A DNA stretch of 50,778 nucleotides from RYN-230 sp963717125 (GCA_963717125.1 CAVQVG010000010.1:1-50778), one strand, 5' to 3'; counted from the stretch's first letter, positions 43,206-50,647 are shown. Translations and numbers: made by a program. Notes: a model not told the origin generated them from the letters alone.

Positions 43206-44426
43206 ATGTCCGGTACGACGGAAACTTCGGCGGGCGCCACGGCGATCCGGCCTTTCGCCATCGAGATCCCCGAGGCGGAGATCGAGGCGCTGCGTGCGCG
43301 CATCGCGGTAACGCGCTGGCCCGACAAGGAGACCGTCGCAGACGACTCGCAGGGCGTGCCGCTCGCGACGATGCAGGAGCTCGCGCGCTACTGGGGGACA
43401 GACTACGACTGGCGCAAGTGCGCGGAGAGACTGAACGCCCTGCCGAACTTCATGACCGAGATCGATGGGCTTGACATTCACTTCATCCACGTCCGCTCCC
43501 AGCACGAGGACGCGCTGCCGCTGATCGTCACACACGGGTGGCCTGGCTCGATCATCGAGCAGCTGAAGATAATTGAGCCGCTCACCAATCCCACGGCGCA
43601 CGGCGCGAGCGGGGCGGACGCGTTCCATCTGGTGATTCCCTCGTTGCCGGGTTACGGGTTCTCCGGCAAGCCGACCACCACCGGGTGGGATCCCGCCCGC
43701 ACCGCACGTGCCTGGGTAGTGCTGATGAAGCGCCTCGGATACAGCCGGTTTGTGGCGCAGGGCGGCGATTGGGGTGCGGCCGTCACGCAGGCGATGGGTG
43801 AACAGGCAGCACCAGAGTTGCTCGGCATCCACTCCAACATGCCTGGTACCGCTCCAGCCGACATCAACAAGGCGTTCCAGCGCGGCGACCCGCCACCATC
43901 GGATCTTTCAGCCGAGGAGCGACACGCCTACGAGCAGTTGCGGAACTTCTATGCGAAGCACGTGGCCTACGCGCAGATCATGACGACGCGCCCGCAAACG
44001 TTGTACGGACTGGCGGACTCCCCCGTCAACCTAGCGGCGTTCATGCTCGACCACGGCGACGGTACCGGCCAGCCCGGGCTCGTAGAACAGGCCCTTCAGG
44101 GACACCCGGATGGCGACCTTATACGAGACGACATCCTCGACAACATCACGCTCTACTGGCTGACGAACACCGGGGTTTCCTCCGGTCGTCTCTACTGGGA
44201 GAACAAGGCAGACTTCTTCGACGCCAAGAACATCACCATTCCGTTTGCCATAAGCGTCTTCCCCGACGAGCTCTATCAAGCCCCGCGGAGCTGGGCCGAG
44301 CGCGCGTATCCCAACAACCTCATCCACTACAACAAGCTCGACCGAGGCGGCCACTTCGCCGCTTGGGAGCAGCCACAACTCTTCTCAGAAGAAATGCGCG
44401 CGAGCTTCAGATCACTGCGCAAATAG
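43206..44426 (+). CDS. Epoxide hydrolase, alpha/beta-hydrolase with EHN domain
   Basis: A 406-residue enzyme. The first 110 residues are the EHN lid domain (FAIEIPEAEIEALRARIAVT, then TRWPDKETV). The core has the oxyanion motif HGWPGS, the nucleophile elbow AQGGDWGAAV (Asp), and the catalytic His in DRGGHFAAWEQP. It opens epoxides to diols; related proteins in actinobacteria act on xenobiotics or natural products. Codon use is less GC-biased than in the core genes (for example many ATG/CTC/GAT-rich stretches), pointing to acquisition by transfer. ATG 43206 follows GGGAGA. Confidence 0.88.
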   Translation: MSGTTETSAGATAIRPFAIEIPEAEIEALRARIAVTRWPDKETVADDSQGVPLATMQELARYWGTDYDWRKCAERLNALPNFMTEIDGLDIHFIHVRSQHEDALPLIVTHGWPGSIIEQLKIIEPLTNPTAHGASGADAFHLVIPSLPGYGFSGKPTTTGWDPARTARAWVVLMKRLGYSRFVAQGGDWGAAVTQAMGEQAAPELLGIHSNMPGTAPADINKAFQRGDPPPSDLSAEERHAYEQLRNFYAKHVAYAQIMTTRPQTLYGLADSPVNLAAFMLDHGDGTGQPGLVEQALQGHPDGDLIRDDILDNITLYWLTNTGVSSGRLYWENKADFFDAKNITIPFAISVFPDELYQAPRSWAERAYPNNLIHYNKLDRGGHFAAWEQPQLFSEEMRASFRSLRK

Positions 44427-44506
44427 CGCAGCCTGCCCAATCTGACGTTAGGCTGTTCGCCTCTCGCGCATGTCGAGCGGCGAAGGCCCCGCTTCCTTGT
44501 AACTGG

Positions 44507-44695
44507 GTAACTGGTCAGGTCAGGGCGCTGAGCCAGCTGGCCGTGAAGCCAGTCGCGGGTGAACTCAGGAGATGGTGGCCGGCCATAGTGTGCCCGGTAA
44601 TCGTCGAACAGGGCAGCTACCTGGCCGAATACCTGGTGGGATGGTGTCAGCTGCACGACTGCAATGGCCACAGGATCAGTCTCCCTGACGGTCAC
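44507..44695 (-). pseudogene. Broken GNAT acetyltransferase fragment
   Basis: A minus-strand stretch reads VTVRETDPVAIAVVQLTPSH, then GQVAALFDDYRAHYGRPPSPE, then TRDWLHGQLAQRPDL, which is the usual beginning of a GNAT acetyltransferase (about 60 residues). After LTSYPV similarity stops and the acetyl-CoA loop is missing. It lies in the 414-base gap between the epoxide hydrolase and the SDR gene, so it is a gene remnant. The flanks of the gap show nothing else. Confidence 0.6.
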
Positions 44696-44840
44696 AAGCC
44701 GGGACGCTCTCCGGTCAGCTCTCGTAGCCAGATCTTGATCGTGCGATGTCAAGCGATCTATCTGCCGCACGATCCGCCCACGATCCGCGAGACGCGGCCT
44801 AAATAACTTTGCCGGGGCCCTGCTGGTCAGGTCCATTGGT

Positions 44841-45725
44841 TCAGCGGGGTTCTCCGGTGTCGGTCAGGTAGTCGCGCCAGCTGCGGGTTGCCTGCCAGCC
44901 CAGCAGGCGGCGAGCCTTACCAGAGTCGATCCCGCTGGCGTCCGGCCTGGAGATGGGCCGGAGCTGGGTGGCGGAGCCGGGGTTGGCGATGCGCCAGGAC
45001 GCGTGCAGGTCAACGCCCCCCATGGTGTCGGCAGCGGCGAGGTAGAAGGCCTCGTGACCGGGCAGGTCGCTTTCGGCTGCCAGGCCCACTGCCTCGGCCA
45101 AGTCGAGGACGTCGATATAAGGCCACCCAGCGACCCCTCGTGGCTGGCCAGCCCGGATGAGCGGCCCGAGGTCAGCGGTGTAGCTTGCGGCGTCTTGCAC
45201 CCAGGCTGGCCGCAGCGAGATGCAGCGCAGGTCCGATCGCCGGACGGCGGCGTCGCACAACTGCTCGCCGAACAGCTTCGACAGCCCGTAGGGATCTTGC
45301 GGGTGCAGCGGGTGCTGCTCGTCGATGGGCAGGTAGTCGGGAAGGAACCGGCGTGTGGCGTAGTGCAGGCCGAGCACGCCGACGCTGGAGATGTTGACCA
45401 GGCGTGGTACGCCCGACCGCACGCACGCCTCAATCACGTTGAACGTGGCCATCATGTTGTTCGCGAACACCACGTGCGGCGGGTGCTGCCCTGGGGACGG
45501 GATGGCGGCCGCGTGCACCACCGCATCAAAGCCCGCGTCGCCGATCAGGACGTCTGCCTGCCCCGCGTCGGTCAGGTCGGCGTGTACGTCCGCTGCGGCG
45601 CCAGCGCCGGGCAGGTCGGTGGCGACGACACGATGCCCGGCCGAGCGCAGCACCGGCACCATGGCCCGCCCGGCCATGCCCGCAGCACCGGTCACCAGCA
45701 CATCCATATCCCCGGTCGTCATCAT
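44841..45725 (-). CDS. Extended SDR (NAD-dependent epimerase/dehydratase family)
   Basis: A protein of about 294 residues: LVTGAAGMAGRAMVPVLRSAG (nucleotide loop), VVATDLPGAG, FDAVVHAAAIPSPGQ, RLVNISSVGVLGLH, and the catalytic YGLSK in DPYGLSKLFGEQL. The end LGWQATRSWRDYL is typical of UDP-sugar epimerase-like enzymes. The substrate is not identifiable; no sugar genes are adjacent. Starts at 45725, 45722 and 45707 are all possible. Confidence 0.85.
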   Translation of the reverse strand: MMTTGDMDVLVTGAAGMAGRAMVPVLRSAGHRVVATDLPGAGAAADVHADLTDAGQADVLIGDAGFDAVVHAAAIPSPGQHPPHVVFANNMMATFNVIEACVRSGVPRLVNISSVGVLGLHYATRRFLPDYLPIDEQHPLHPQDPYGLSKLFGEQLCDAAVRRSDLRCISLRPAWVQDAASYTADLGPLIRAGQPRGVAGWPYIDVLDLAEAVGLAAESDLPGHEAFYLAAADTMGGVDLHASWRIANPGSATQLRPISRPDASGIDSGKARRLLGWQATRSWRDYLTDTGEPR

Positions 45726-45872
45726 GCCGTTTCCGCCCATCCGGTTTGCCGGTGCCCATCGTGCAGTGTCATGCGATCATCATGGCGAAGGGAGCGATCC
45801 GCCCTGGCGCCGTGTCCTGGTCCTCGGCTTGTTAGTTACGTAACTGGATGGCTGGGGCCGCCGGATGGACGG

Positions 45873-46109
45873 TCAGTTTGAACCGGGACGCGGGTAGACG
45901 GCTCTGGCGATGGTGGCTGTCGTAAAGCCAATGACCCATCCCAGGAAGACGTAGGCCATTCTGTGGACGGTGAGGGTGCTGGCCAGGGTGGCCAGGAGAA
46001 CCCAGATGATCGCCCAGGCGATGGCGCAGCTGATCGCGAACCCCGCGTACGTGGGCTTCCAGTACCACCTGGATCGCGAGGGAGTGGAGTTCTCGTTCGG
46101 TTCGCGCAT
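45873..46109 (-). CDS. Small two-helix membrane protein (left arm of divergent pair)
   Basis: A 78-residue protein with a polar head (MREPNENSTPSRSRWYWKP) and two helices at about 22-45 and 52-70. Its ATG has a strong GGGAGG site seven bases upstream, within a leader (GGAGGCATCCC) nearly identical to that of the divergent gene at 46300. A large palindromic operator lies 42 bases upstream. No family is recognised. Shared control with the 102-residue protein suggests they act together at the membrane. Confidence 0.7.
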   Translation of the reverse strand: MREPNENSTPSRSRWYWKPTYAGFAISCAIAWAIIWVLLATLASTLTVHRMAYVFLGWVIGFTTATIARAVYPRPGSN

Positions 46110-46150
46110 CGGGATGCCTCCCGTGACTTGCGGTGCTGGCCACTCTGACC

Positions 46151-46180
46151 ATCTATCAAAAGGATATCACTTTGATAGAT
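46151..46180. promoter_or_regulatory. Imperfect 30-bp palindromic operator (left)
   Basis: An inverted repeat starting ATCTATCAAA and ending TTTGATAGAT around GATATC, with two mismatched pairs. It is a diverged copy of the perfect palindrome at 46227-46260 and stands in the same relation to the minus-strand gene. TGTCAA at 46180-46185 is a -35 (TTGACA) on the minus strand. Confidence 0.88.
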
Positions 46181-46219
46181 GTCAATCAAGACCGCGTCCA
46201 GGCCGAGCGACGGTCACTC

Positions 46220-46225
46220 TTGACA
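46220..46225 (+). promoter_or_regulatory. -35 element TTGACA of the 46300 gene
   Basis: A consensus -35 box. A weak -10 (TATCAC, 46243-46248) at 17 bases would lie in the middle of the palindrome, so a bound regulator would block RNA polymerase. Confidence 0.6.
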
Positions 46226-46226
46226 G

Positions 46227-46260
46227 TCGCCTATCAAAGTGATATCACTTTGATAGGCGA
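46227..46260. promoter_or_regulatory. Perfect 34-bp palindromic operator (right)
   Basis: The left half is TCGCCTATCAAAGTGAT and the right half its exact complement, centred on GATATC. The inner part TATCAAAGTGATATCACTTT is AT-rich against a GC-rich background. It ends 39 bases before ATG 46300. The regulator is not encoded next to it. Confidence 0.92.
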
Positions 46261-46299
46261 CCGGAGTGACCGGACACCGAAGGCTTCAGGAGGCATCCC

Positions 46300-46608
46300 A
46301 TGTACGCACTGAATGACACCACCGCTCCCTCGTCGCGGTCGTCCGCCGCAAGGCCGACGCGCGCCACCCTGCGAACCCGCCCGCGCATCCAGCGCACCTT
46401 CATCCGATCCTGGGACTACATCAAGCCCGTCCGGGTCACCATCCTGGCCATCCGGCTGCTGGTCGTGCTGTGGCTGGTCGTCCTCGGCGCGGGGCTGATG
46501 TCCGCGGGCAACACCTGGGGCTGGACTCTGCTACCTGCAGCCGTGGCCGTGTTGGCGTTCAGCGTCTGGGTGTTCTCCACCGCCGCGAAAGGGATGGCCC
46601 GCGGTTGA
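46300..46608 (+). CDS. Small two-helix membrane protein (right arm of divergent pair)
   Basis: A 102-residue protein: basic, Ser/Thr-rich head of about 45 residues (RPTRATLRTRPRIQRTF), then helices at about 46-66 and 71-92, ending AAKGMARG. ATG 46300 has AGGAGG six bases upstream within the shared leader. Controlled by the 34-bp palindrome. It is not similar to its 78-residue neighbour, so the promoter, not the gene, is what was duplicated. No family is recognised. Confidence 0.72.
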   Translation: MYALNDTTAPSSRSSAARPTRATLRTRPRIQRTFIRSWDYIKPVRVTILAIRLLVVLWLVVLGAGLMSAGNTWGWTLLPAAVAVLAFSVWVFSTAAKGMARG

Positions 46609-46774
46609 GGTATAGAGCCATCCAGGCCGGGCGAGGAAGACGACGGCCAGGCGGGCGCACTGATCCCGGTCCAATTACACGGAGATCAAATACCGCCCCG
46701 AAACGATCAAGGCCCAGAGCCGGGATGACTACCTGGCCTGGGCCTTCGTCCTTGGAGCGGGTGACGAGAGGCTG

Positions 46775-46793
46775 ATGGCACGCAAATGGCACG
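46775..46793. repeat. Paired ATGGCACG motif (left)
   Basis: ATGGCACG occurs at 46775-46782 and again at 46786-46793. The same spaced pair recurs at 48815-48833. It lies in the 253-base gap after the small membrane gene, which otherwise holds no recognisable gene. Confidence 0.7.
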
Positions 46794-46861
46794 GCGATCA
46801 AGCCCCAACCTGCGGTGGTCCGGGGCGATTCGCTGGGCGCTGGGACGCTCACCGCCCTGCG

Positions 46862-47335
46862 CTAGGTGCTGGGCCCCGCTAGCCGACCACGGGAGCGCTT
46901 CTCGTGCTGTGAGGCGAGTATCTGGGCCGCGGCAACCATCAAAGCCGTAAGACAGAGAGGCGCGAATAGGAGGAGCGCGGGACCACCGGGGGCGAACGTG
47001 GCCACCGTCACCATGGCTAGCGCAATGACCACACATCGGCGGGCCTTGGCTGCATGGCTCAACTTCGGCCGACCCTGCGCGCGGGCCGGGTTGCTCGGCG
47101 GCTGGTCTGCGATCTGCCTGGCGGGGATGTCAACGGTGACTGCGCCCAGTTCCGCATAGGTCCGCGACGCGAATGCCTGGCTTACCCGCGCATCAAACTC
47201 GTCTTTGGTAACCCGACCTTGCACAAACGCGGCTTTGAGGATGTCGATTACGTGCTCGCGGTCAGCATGGGACGCCCTGAGGCGGCTGCGGCCCGCCGCG
47301 GCTACCGCCATCTGGTCTTCCGGCTCTGCTGTCAC
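46862..47335 (-). CDS. DUF1707 domain membrane protein
   Basis: A 157-residue protein. Residues about 17-70 are a DUF1707 (SHOCT-like) domain: LRASHADREHVIDILKAAF, then QGRVTKDEFDARVSQAF and YAELGAVTVDIP. A linker and two membrane helices (about 103-118 and 122-142) follow, with a basic end. DUF1707 proteins are frequent in actinobacteria, function unknown. GTG 47335 is chosen because GGGGGAGG lies just upstream; the frame is open further but without similarity. Confidence 0.85.
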   Translation of the reverse strand: MTAEPEDQMAVAAAGRSRLRASHADREHVIDILKAAFVQGRVTKDEFDARVSQAFASRTYAELGAVTVDIPARQIADQPPSNPARAQGRPKLSHAAKARRCVVIALAMVTVATFAPGGPALLLFAPLCLTALMVAAAQILASQHEKRSRGRLAGPST

Positions 47336-47558
47336 CGGCACCTCCCCCACCAGCACGGTGCAGCGGAGCCTAGCGCGGTGGCGCTGTGGTGGCCAGCCCC
47401 GCAGCCGCGACGGCCGAATGGTGGGGCGGGCCGGCTGACCCGCACGCTGGGCGCCGCCAGAGCGCCACGCGGCCTGGATGCTCGCCGTCCAGCTTGGTGT
47501 GACGGGCAACAAGCCGCTTGGCTGGATCGTCGGCGCCGCGGACCCACCTCAAACGACT

Positions 47559-47616
47559 CGACTATCAGCTTGAACAGATTAGGAGTGGCGCTTGCGGTCT
47601 GTTGAGCGCTTAATAC
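47559..47616 (+). repeat. Dispersed direct repeat, copy 1
   Basis: Begins CGACTATCAGCTTGAACAG and ends near TTGAGCGCTTAAT. A diverged second copy is at 50648-50706. Part of it (CTATCAGCTTG) is also found at the end of the tRNA-Gly fragment at 48715-48725. Confidence 0.65.
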
Positions 47617-47720
47617 TGCAGCAGCAGATCGCTGGGCGGCTGCTAGAGGCGCATGTGAGGGCCTTGCAGCGCGGATATAGTTATCGTGTGGCCCATTGCG
47701 TTCTCGCAAGTCAGGCCATC

Positions 47721-47752
47721 AGCGTGAGATAGGAGCCATTGCAGAATTAGAG
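47721..47752 (+). repeat. Direct repeat flanking the lipoprotein gene, left copy
   Basis: About 31 bases (core TGAGATAGG, TTGCA, AATTA) matching 48581-48611 at about 25 positions. It lies just downstream of the lipoprotein stop. Confidence 0.65.
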
Positions 47753-47757
47753 GCTGA

Positions 47758-48426
47758 TTAGCCCGGTTCCCAGCGCAGGCCGTTGTTGTTCTCGCATATG
47801 ATGGCCTCGCCATCCCCGGCCACGCCGCTCATGCCTGCGTCCGCATGCGGGCAGAATTCGCCCGGCTCGTAGCAGTGACCACTGCTGGTCTTGGGGTAGC
47901 AGCCAGATGGCGCTGCGGCTGAAGGTGAGATAGTTGGGGCGGGTGGAGGCGGAGGAGGAGGAGGCTTCTGGCGCGGCGTAAACCATGTCCGGATAAATCG
48001 CTTCTGGCCGTGGGCATACACACGGACATACACCTCGACCCGGTATCCCGGTGTGGCGGTGGCGGTCTGGAACCAGAAGGTACGCAGGCCAGTAGCGTCA
48101 GCGCGGGCGGTCCTCTCCCGGTTTTCAGCCGGGAAGTGTGCGACAACGGTGATCCGCGCGTTCGGAATGGTGGATACCAAGACGCCGACTCTAGTGCCGA
48201 TGATTGGGTGCTTGTGGGTCACCGATGCCGCAGCCGTGAGGGGGGCAGGTGTGGGTGTGGCAATGGCAGTGGCTGTAGGTGTGGTCGTGGCAGTGGCAGC
48301 GCCAGTTGGCGCAGTGTGATGTGTAGTCGTGCAGCCAACTGCGGCGAGCACAACCGCGACGGTCGCGCCCGTAGCCGCAGTTAATCTCTGGGCGTGCCAG
48401 TGGGCCTGAATCTTCCCCCCTATCAT
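47758..48426 (-). CDS. Lipoprotein with a Cys-rich C-terminal domain
   Basis: A 222-residue lipoprotein: signal region with lipobox VVLAAVGC (Cys about 33), a Thr/Ala/Pro-rich linker, a beta-domain (TRVGVLVSTIPNARITVVAHF, GYRVEVYVRVYAHG) at about 85-150, a run of eight prolines, and a C-terminal domain with GCYPKTSSGHCYEPGEFCPHAD and GDGEAIICENNNGLRWEP that recurs in many actinobacterial extracellular proteins. Surface-exposed; function unknown. ATG 48426 is chosen so that the signal peptide starts normally. The gene is bracketed by direct repeats. Confidence 0.75.
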   Translation of the reverse strand: MIGGKIQAHWHAQRLTAATGATVAVVLAAVGCTTTHHTAPTGAATATTTPTATAIATPTPAPLTAAASVTHKHPIIGTRVGVLVSTIPNARITVVAHFPAENRERTARADATGLRTFWFQTATATPGYRVEVYVRVYAHGQKRFIRTWFTPRQKPPPPPPPPAPTISPSAAAPSGCYPKTSSGHCYEPGEFCPHADAGMSGVAGDGEAIICENNNGLRWEPG

Positions 48427-48580
48427 GACTTGTGATCGTAGCGTCACACCGCGTTCGCTGTCTAACGTGTCGCGACCCACACGATTTGACCGCGTAGCCT
48501 CGACAGACGCCAGGCAGTGATGGCGATCACGCGCCGATCATGCTGTTGGCAGCGAACAAGGCCACCGCTGTAGCAGTCGG

Positions 48581-48611
48581 CATGAGATAGGTGCCGTTGC
48601 ACAATTAATGG
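48581..48611 (+). repeat. Direct repeat flanking the lipoprotein gene, right copy
   Basis: Begins ATGAGATAGGTGCCGTTGCA and runs into AATGGCACG. Within it GTGCCGTT and AATGGCAC form a near-perfect inverted pair. Confidence 0.65.
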
Positions 48612-48684
48612 CACGAGCGCCCGGCGAACGGCCGTGGGTACCTACGGACGAGGATTCAGGACTGCACCGTGACCTGGACTTACA

Positions 48685-48731
48685 TGGGGCGGGTGACGGG
48701 AATCGAACTCGCTCTATCAGCTTGGGAAGCA
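48685..48731 (-). pseudogene. 3' fragment of tRNA-Gly(CCC), likely attachment site
   Basis: Read on the minus strand: GCTTCCCAAGCTGATAG (anticodon loop CTTCCCA and 3' side of the stem), then a T-arm with TTCGATTCCC, acceptor strand CACCCGC and CCA at 48687-48685. The 5' half of the tRNA is absent: the matching anticodon-stem strand and the acceptor start are not found upstream. One T-stem pair is mismatched. A tRNA 3' end of this length is the usual core duplicated when a tyrosine-recombinase element integrates in a tRNA gene. Confidence 0.78.
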
Positions 48732-48814
48732 CAGCGGTTAGGGCTGCCAGGGCGCTGACCAGCCAGGTTGGCTGGCCGCTGGTAGCCGTGACTGACCCCT
48801 CGTCACTCTGGTTA

Positions 48815-48833
48815 GTGGCACGCTAATGGCACG
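48815..48833. repeat. Paired GTGGCACG/ATGGCACG motif (right)
   Basis: The same two motifs with the same three-base spacing as at 46775-46793; the 20 bases TGGCACGCWAATGGCACGGC are shared. Single copies lie at 48608-48615 and 50703-50710. Possible recombinase arm sites. Confidence 0.65.
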
Positions 48834-48843
48834 GCAGCCTGGC

Positions 48844-49278
48844 TCAATCGGCGAGCTTCGTCAGGAGTTCGAGATCCTTTACGTTGGCGAAGATGCGATC
48901 GTGCGCCACGAGAGGCACCTGGAGCCAGATGGCTGTCGCTGCCACCCAGCGGTCCGCTTCGTGGTCTTTCTGGCCCAGACCGTGTCCGGTCCGGACACAC
49001 CATGCGCGGAGCGAGGCATAAGCCTCGGCAAGACTTGGTCCCGGCCAGACGATCTCTGCTCGCGCTATCTCATACTCCAGCCGCCGGAGCCGTTCCGGGC
49101 CCCACCCGGCCAGCCTCGCGCCATAACCAAGCTCGGCGACGGTGACGAACGAAATGACGGCTGGCCGACCCTCAAGGACCGGGCGATACCGCGCCGCAAG
49201 TAAGTTTCCGCTGGGTGTCAAGCGTGCGGCGAAGACTCCGGTGTCGATGACGACCGGACCGCGAGAGCGGGGAGTCAT
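48844..49278 (-). CDS. PIN-domain toxin (VapC-like)
   Basis: A 144-residue PIN-domain ribonuclease. The acidic metal-binding residues are visible: Asp12 in VVIDTGVFAARL, Glu49 in TVAELGYGARL, Asp109 in HEADRWVAATA, and Asp127 in LVAHDRIFANV. The family cleaves RNA, often tRNA. Its ATG at 49278 overlaps the stop of the small antitoxin gene as ATGA, the standard VapBC arrangement. Confidence 0.88.
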   Translation of the reverse strand: MTPRSRGPVVIDTGVFAARLTPSGNLLAARYRPVLEGRPAVISFVTVAELGYGARLAGWGPERLRRLEYEIARAEIVWPGPSLAEAYASLRAWCVRTGHGLGQKDHEADRWVAATAIWLQVPLVAHDRIFANVKDLELLTKLAD

Positions 49279-49445
49279 GCCTCGAGCACAGCAGCAAGGA
49301 AGAGGCGGTCCTCGTCCTCCGTGAGGCCATCGATGAGCACGTCCTCGTCGGGAGGTAGGGGACGCGCAGCAGCCAGCACGTCGTCTTTGTCTCGCTCGCG
49401 GGTCACACCTTGAGAGGCCAGCTTGCGTGATTCCGGCTCTGACAT
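49275..49445 (-). CDS. Antitoxin partner of the PIN toxin (VapB-like)
   Basis: A 56-residue acidic protein, starting MSEPESRKLASQGVTRERD and ending DEDRLFLAAVLEA, translated from a short frame directly upstream of the toxin. ATG 49445 has an excellent GGAGGTG site. The two overlap by four bases (ATGA). Its short acidic C-terminal half would cover the toxin active site; a clear DNA-binding ribbon-helix-helix is not obvious, so the subfamily is not assigned. Confidence 0.8.
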   Translation of the reverse strand: MSEPESRKLASQGVTRERDKDDVLAAARPLPPDEDVLIDGLTEDEDRLFLAAVLEA

Positions 49446-49588
49446 CGCGCACCTCCATCCCTACGGTCAGAGTACACGCGGCAACCGACAGGACTCTGGC
49501 CATCGTCCCGCGTGCGGGGTGATCGGGGGCACGATGCCACCCAGATACTCGCTGGCTGCGGCCGATCATCTGGCTCTAAGGTTGGGCG

Positions 49589-50632
49589 ATGGAGTGGCCC
49601 AGGGCTGAGGATCTACTCGCCGGCCCACGCGGGCGGCGCCTATGCTGGTCACTCCTGGAACCTGGTGATTATCCCGGGTGGGATCTGGTGTGGGATGGCG
49701 CGGATCGGGGAAATCTGACCGGGGTCACGGACGAGCTCGCTGCCTGCGTCGCCCACACGGACCTTGATTCAACGGTGGTGCATGCCGACCAACTGACCCT
49801 CTTGGCCGCCCTCGTGGAGCCGGTACAGACCGCCATGTACTGGCAGGAACCCGACGATGATGACTACGCCCTGAGCGCTCGGGAGGTGCGAGACGCGTTG
49901 CTACCGGTCGCACAGGCGGTGACTATTGCTCCGGAAGCACGATGGTGGACATCTCCCGTCGCGGCCAGCAGCCAGCAGTACGTGGAATGGCTCGGCGAGC
50001 ACGGCGGCCCGCCCGCGTTGACGGCTACTGCCGCAGAACTTGCCACCTGGCGAACCGCGACTATCGAGGATGAGCTGTCAGCCCGAGAGCGGCCGGAAGA
50101 CCCATCTGCCCCGTGGAGCGGCCATTGGTGGTCGGCGCCAGTCCCGTCGCGGATCCCGTCAACCACGAGATCGATTCCCGGCCTCGGAGCGGTGGGACTG
50201 GCCTTGGTCGAGGACGGGTTTGGCCAGAGGAACGCGCGTTGCTGGCCCGTCGAACCACGACCGGGTGCGCGGATCTACGAGATCTCCTCCCCAGGGGACT
50301 GGACAGGGCTAGTTGGCCGCTACCCGATCGATGTCAGCAAGTCCCGGCGCCATGACTGGTGGCGGACCACAGGCTGGACTGGCAGGTGGCTAATCCCCGA
50401 CTTCGCCGCCGTTGCCGCGGACTACGACGCGGTCCACCTGAGCGTGGCGGGCTACCTCATCACCGCGGGGCGCGCCCTGTCCGTGAATGATGGGCGGACA
50501 GTCCTGGCAGGATGGGACCCCGACGAGACATTCTGGCTGACCGAGGTCTTGGCAGCTTCAGGACCTGCCACCAGCTGGCTGGAACTGGATGACGAGCCGC
50601 TCGGCTGGACCCTCGGCGGCGCAAGTGCGTGA
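49589..50632 (+). CDS. Hypothetical protein, possible cargo gene
   Basis: A 347-residue soluble protein, Trp- and Asp-rich (GDYPGWDLVWDGADRG, AMYWQEPDDDDYALSAREV, RHDWWRTTGWTGRWLIPDF, GWDPDETFWLTEVL). No signal peptide, helices or known motif is seen. It starts at ATG 49589 without a strong ribosome site. Its two ends look alike in composition (Trp-rich, beta-type), suggesting a repeated fold, but I do not recognise it. It lies inside the region bounded by the repeats, so it may be cargo of the former element. Confidence 0.6.
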   Translation: MEWPRAEDLLAGPRGRRLCWSLLEPGDYPGWDLVWDGADRGNLTGVTDELAACVAHTDLDSTVVHADQLTLLAALVEPVQTAMYWQEPDDDDYALSAREVRDALLPVAQAVTIAPEARWWTSPVAASSQQYVEWLGEHGGPPALTATAAELATWRTATIEDELSARERPEDPSAPWSGHWWSAPVPSRIPSTTRSIPGLGAVGLALVEDGFGQRNARCWPVEPRPGARIYEISSPGDWTGLVGRYPIDVSKSRRHDWWRTTGWTGRWLIPDFAAVAADYDAVHLSVAGYLITAGRALSVNDGRTVLAGWDPDETFWLTEVLAASGPATSWLELDDEPLGWTLGGASA

Positions 50633-50647
50633 GTCGCCCAAGGAACG

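Larger units (their letters stand above)
47336..47757. other. Gene-free region with repeat remnants
   Basis: About 420 bases with no convincing gene. It carries a sequence at 47559-47616 that recurs at 50648-50706, and one arm of the direct repeat that flanks the lipoprotein gene (47721-47752). GC content is lower and irregular, as in a scar of past insertions. Confidence 0.5.
48427..48843. other. Gene-free region with tRNA fragment and short repeats
   Basis: About 417 bases without a gene. It contains the right copy of the direct repeat (48581-48611), the tRNA-Gly 3' fragment (48685-48731) and ATGGCACG motifs, and looks like an attachment-site region of an integrated element. Confidence 0.55.

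Noticed and set aside
44363..44806. Plus-strand frame of 147 codons after the epoxide hydrolase
   Set aside because: It starts inside the hydrolase gene and its product has no pattern; the minus strand shows a GNAT fragment in the same DNA.
46620..46860. Remnant of an integrase gene after the small membrane gene
   Set aside because: A short frame reads like a protein fragment, but no recombinase active-site motif can be seen, so only the repeat motif was reported.
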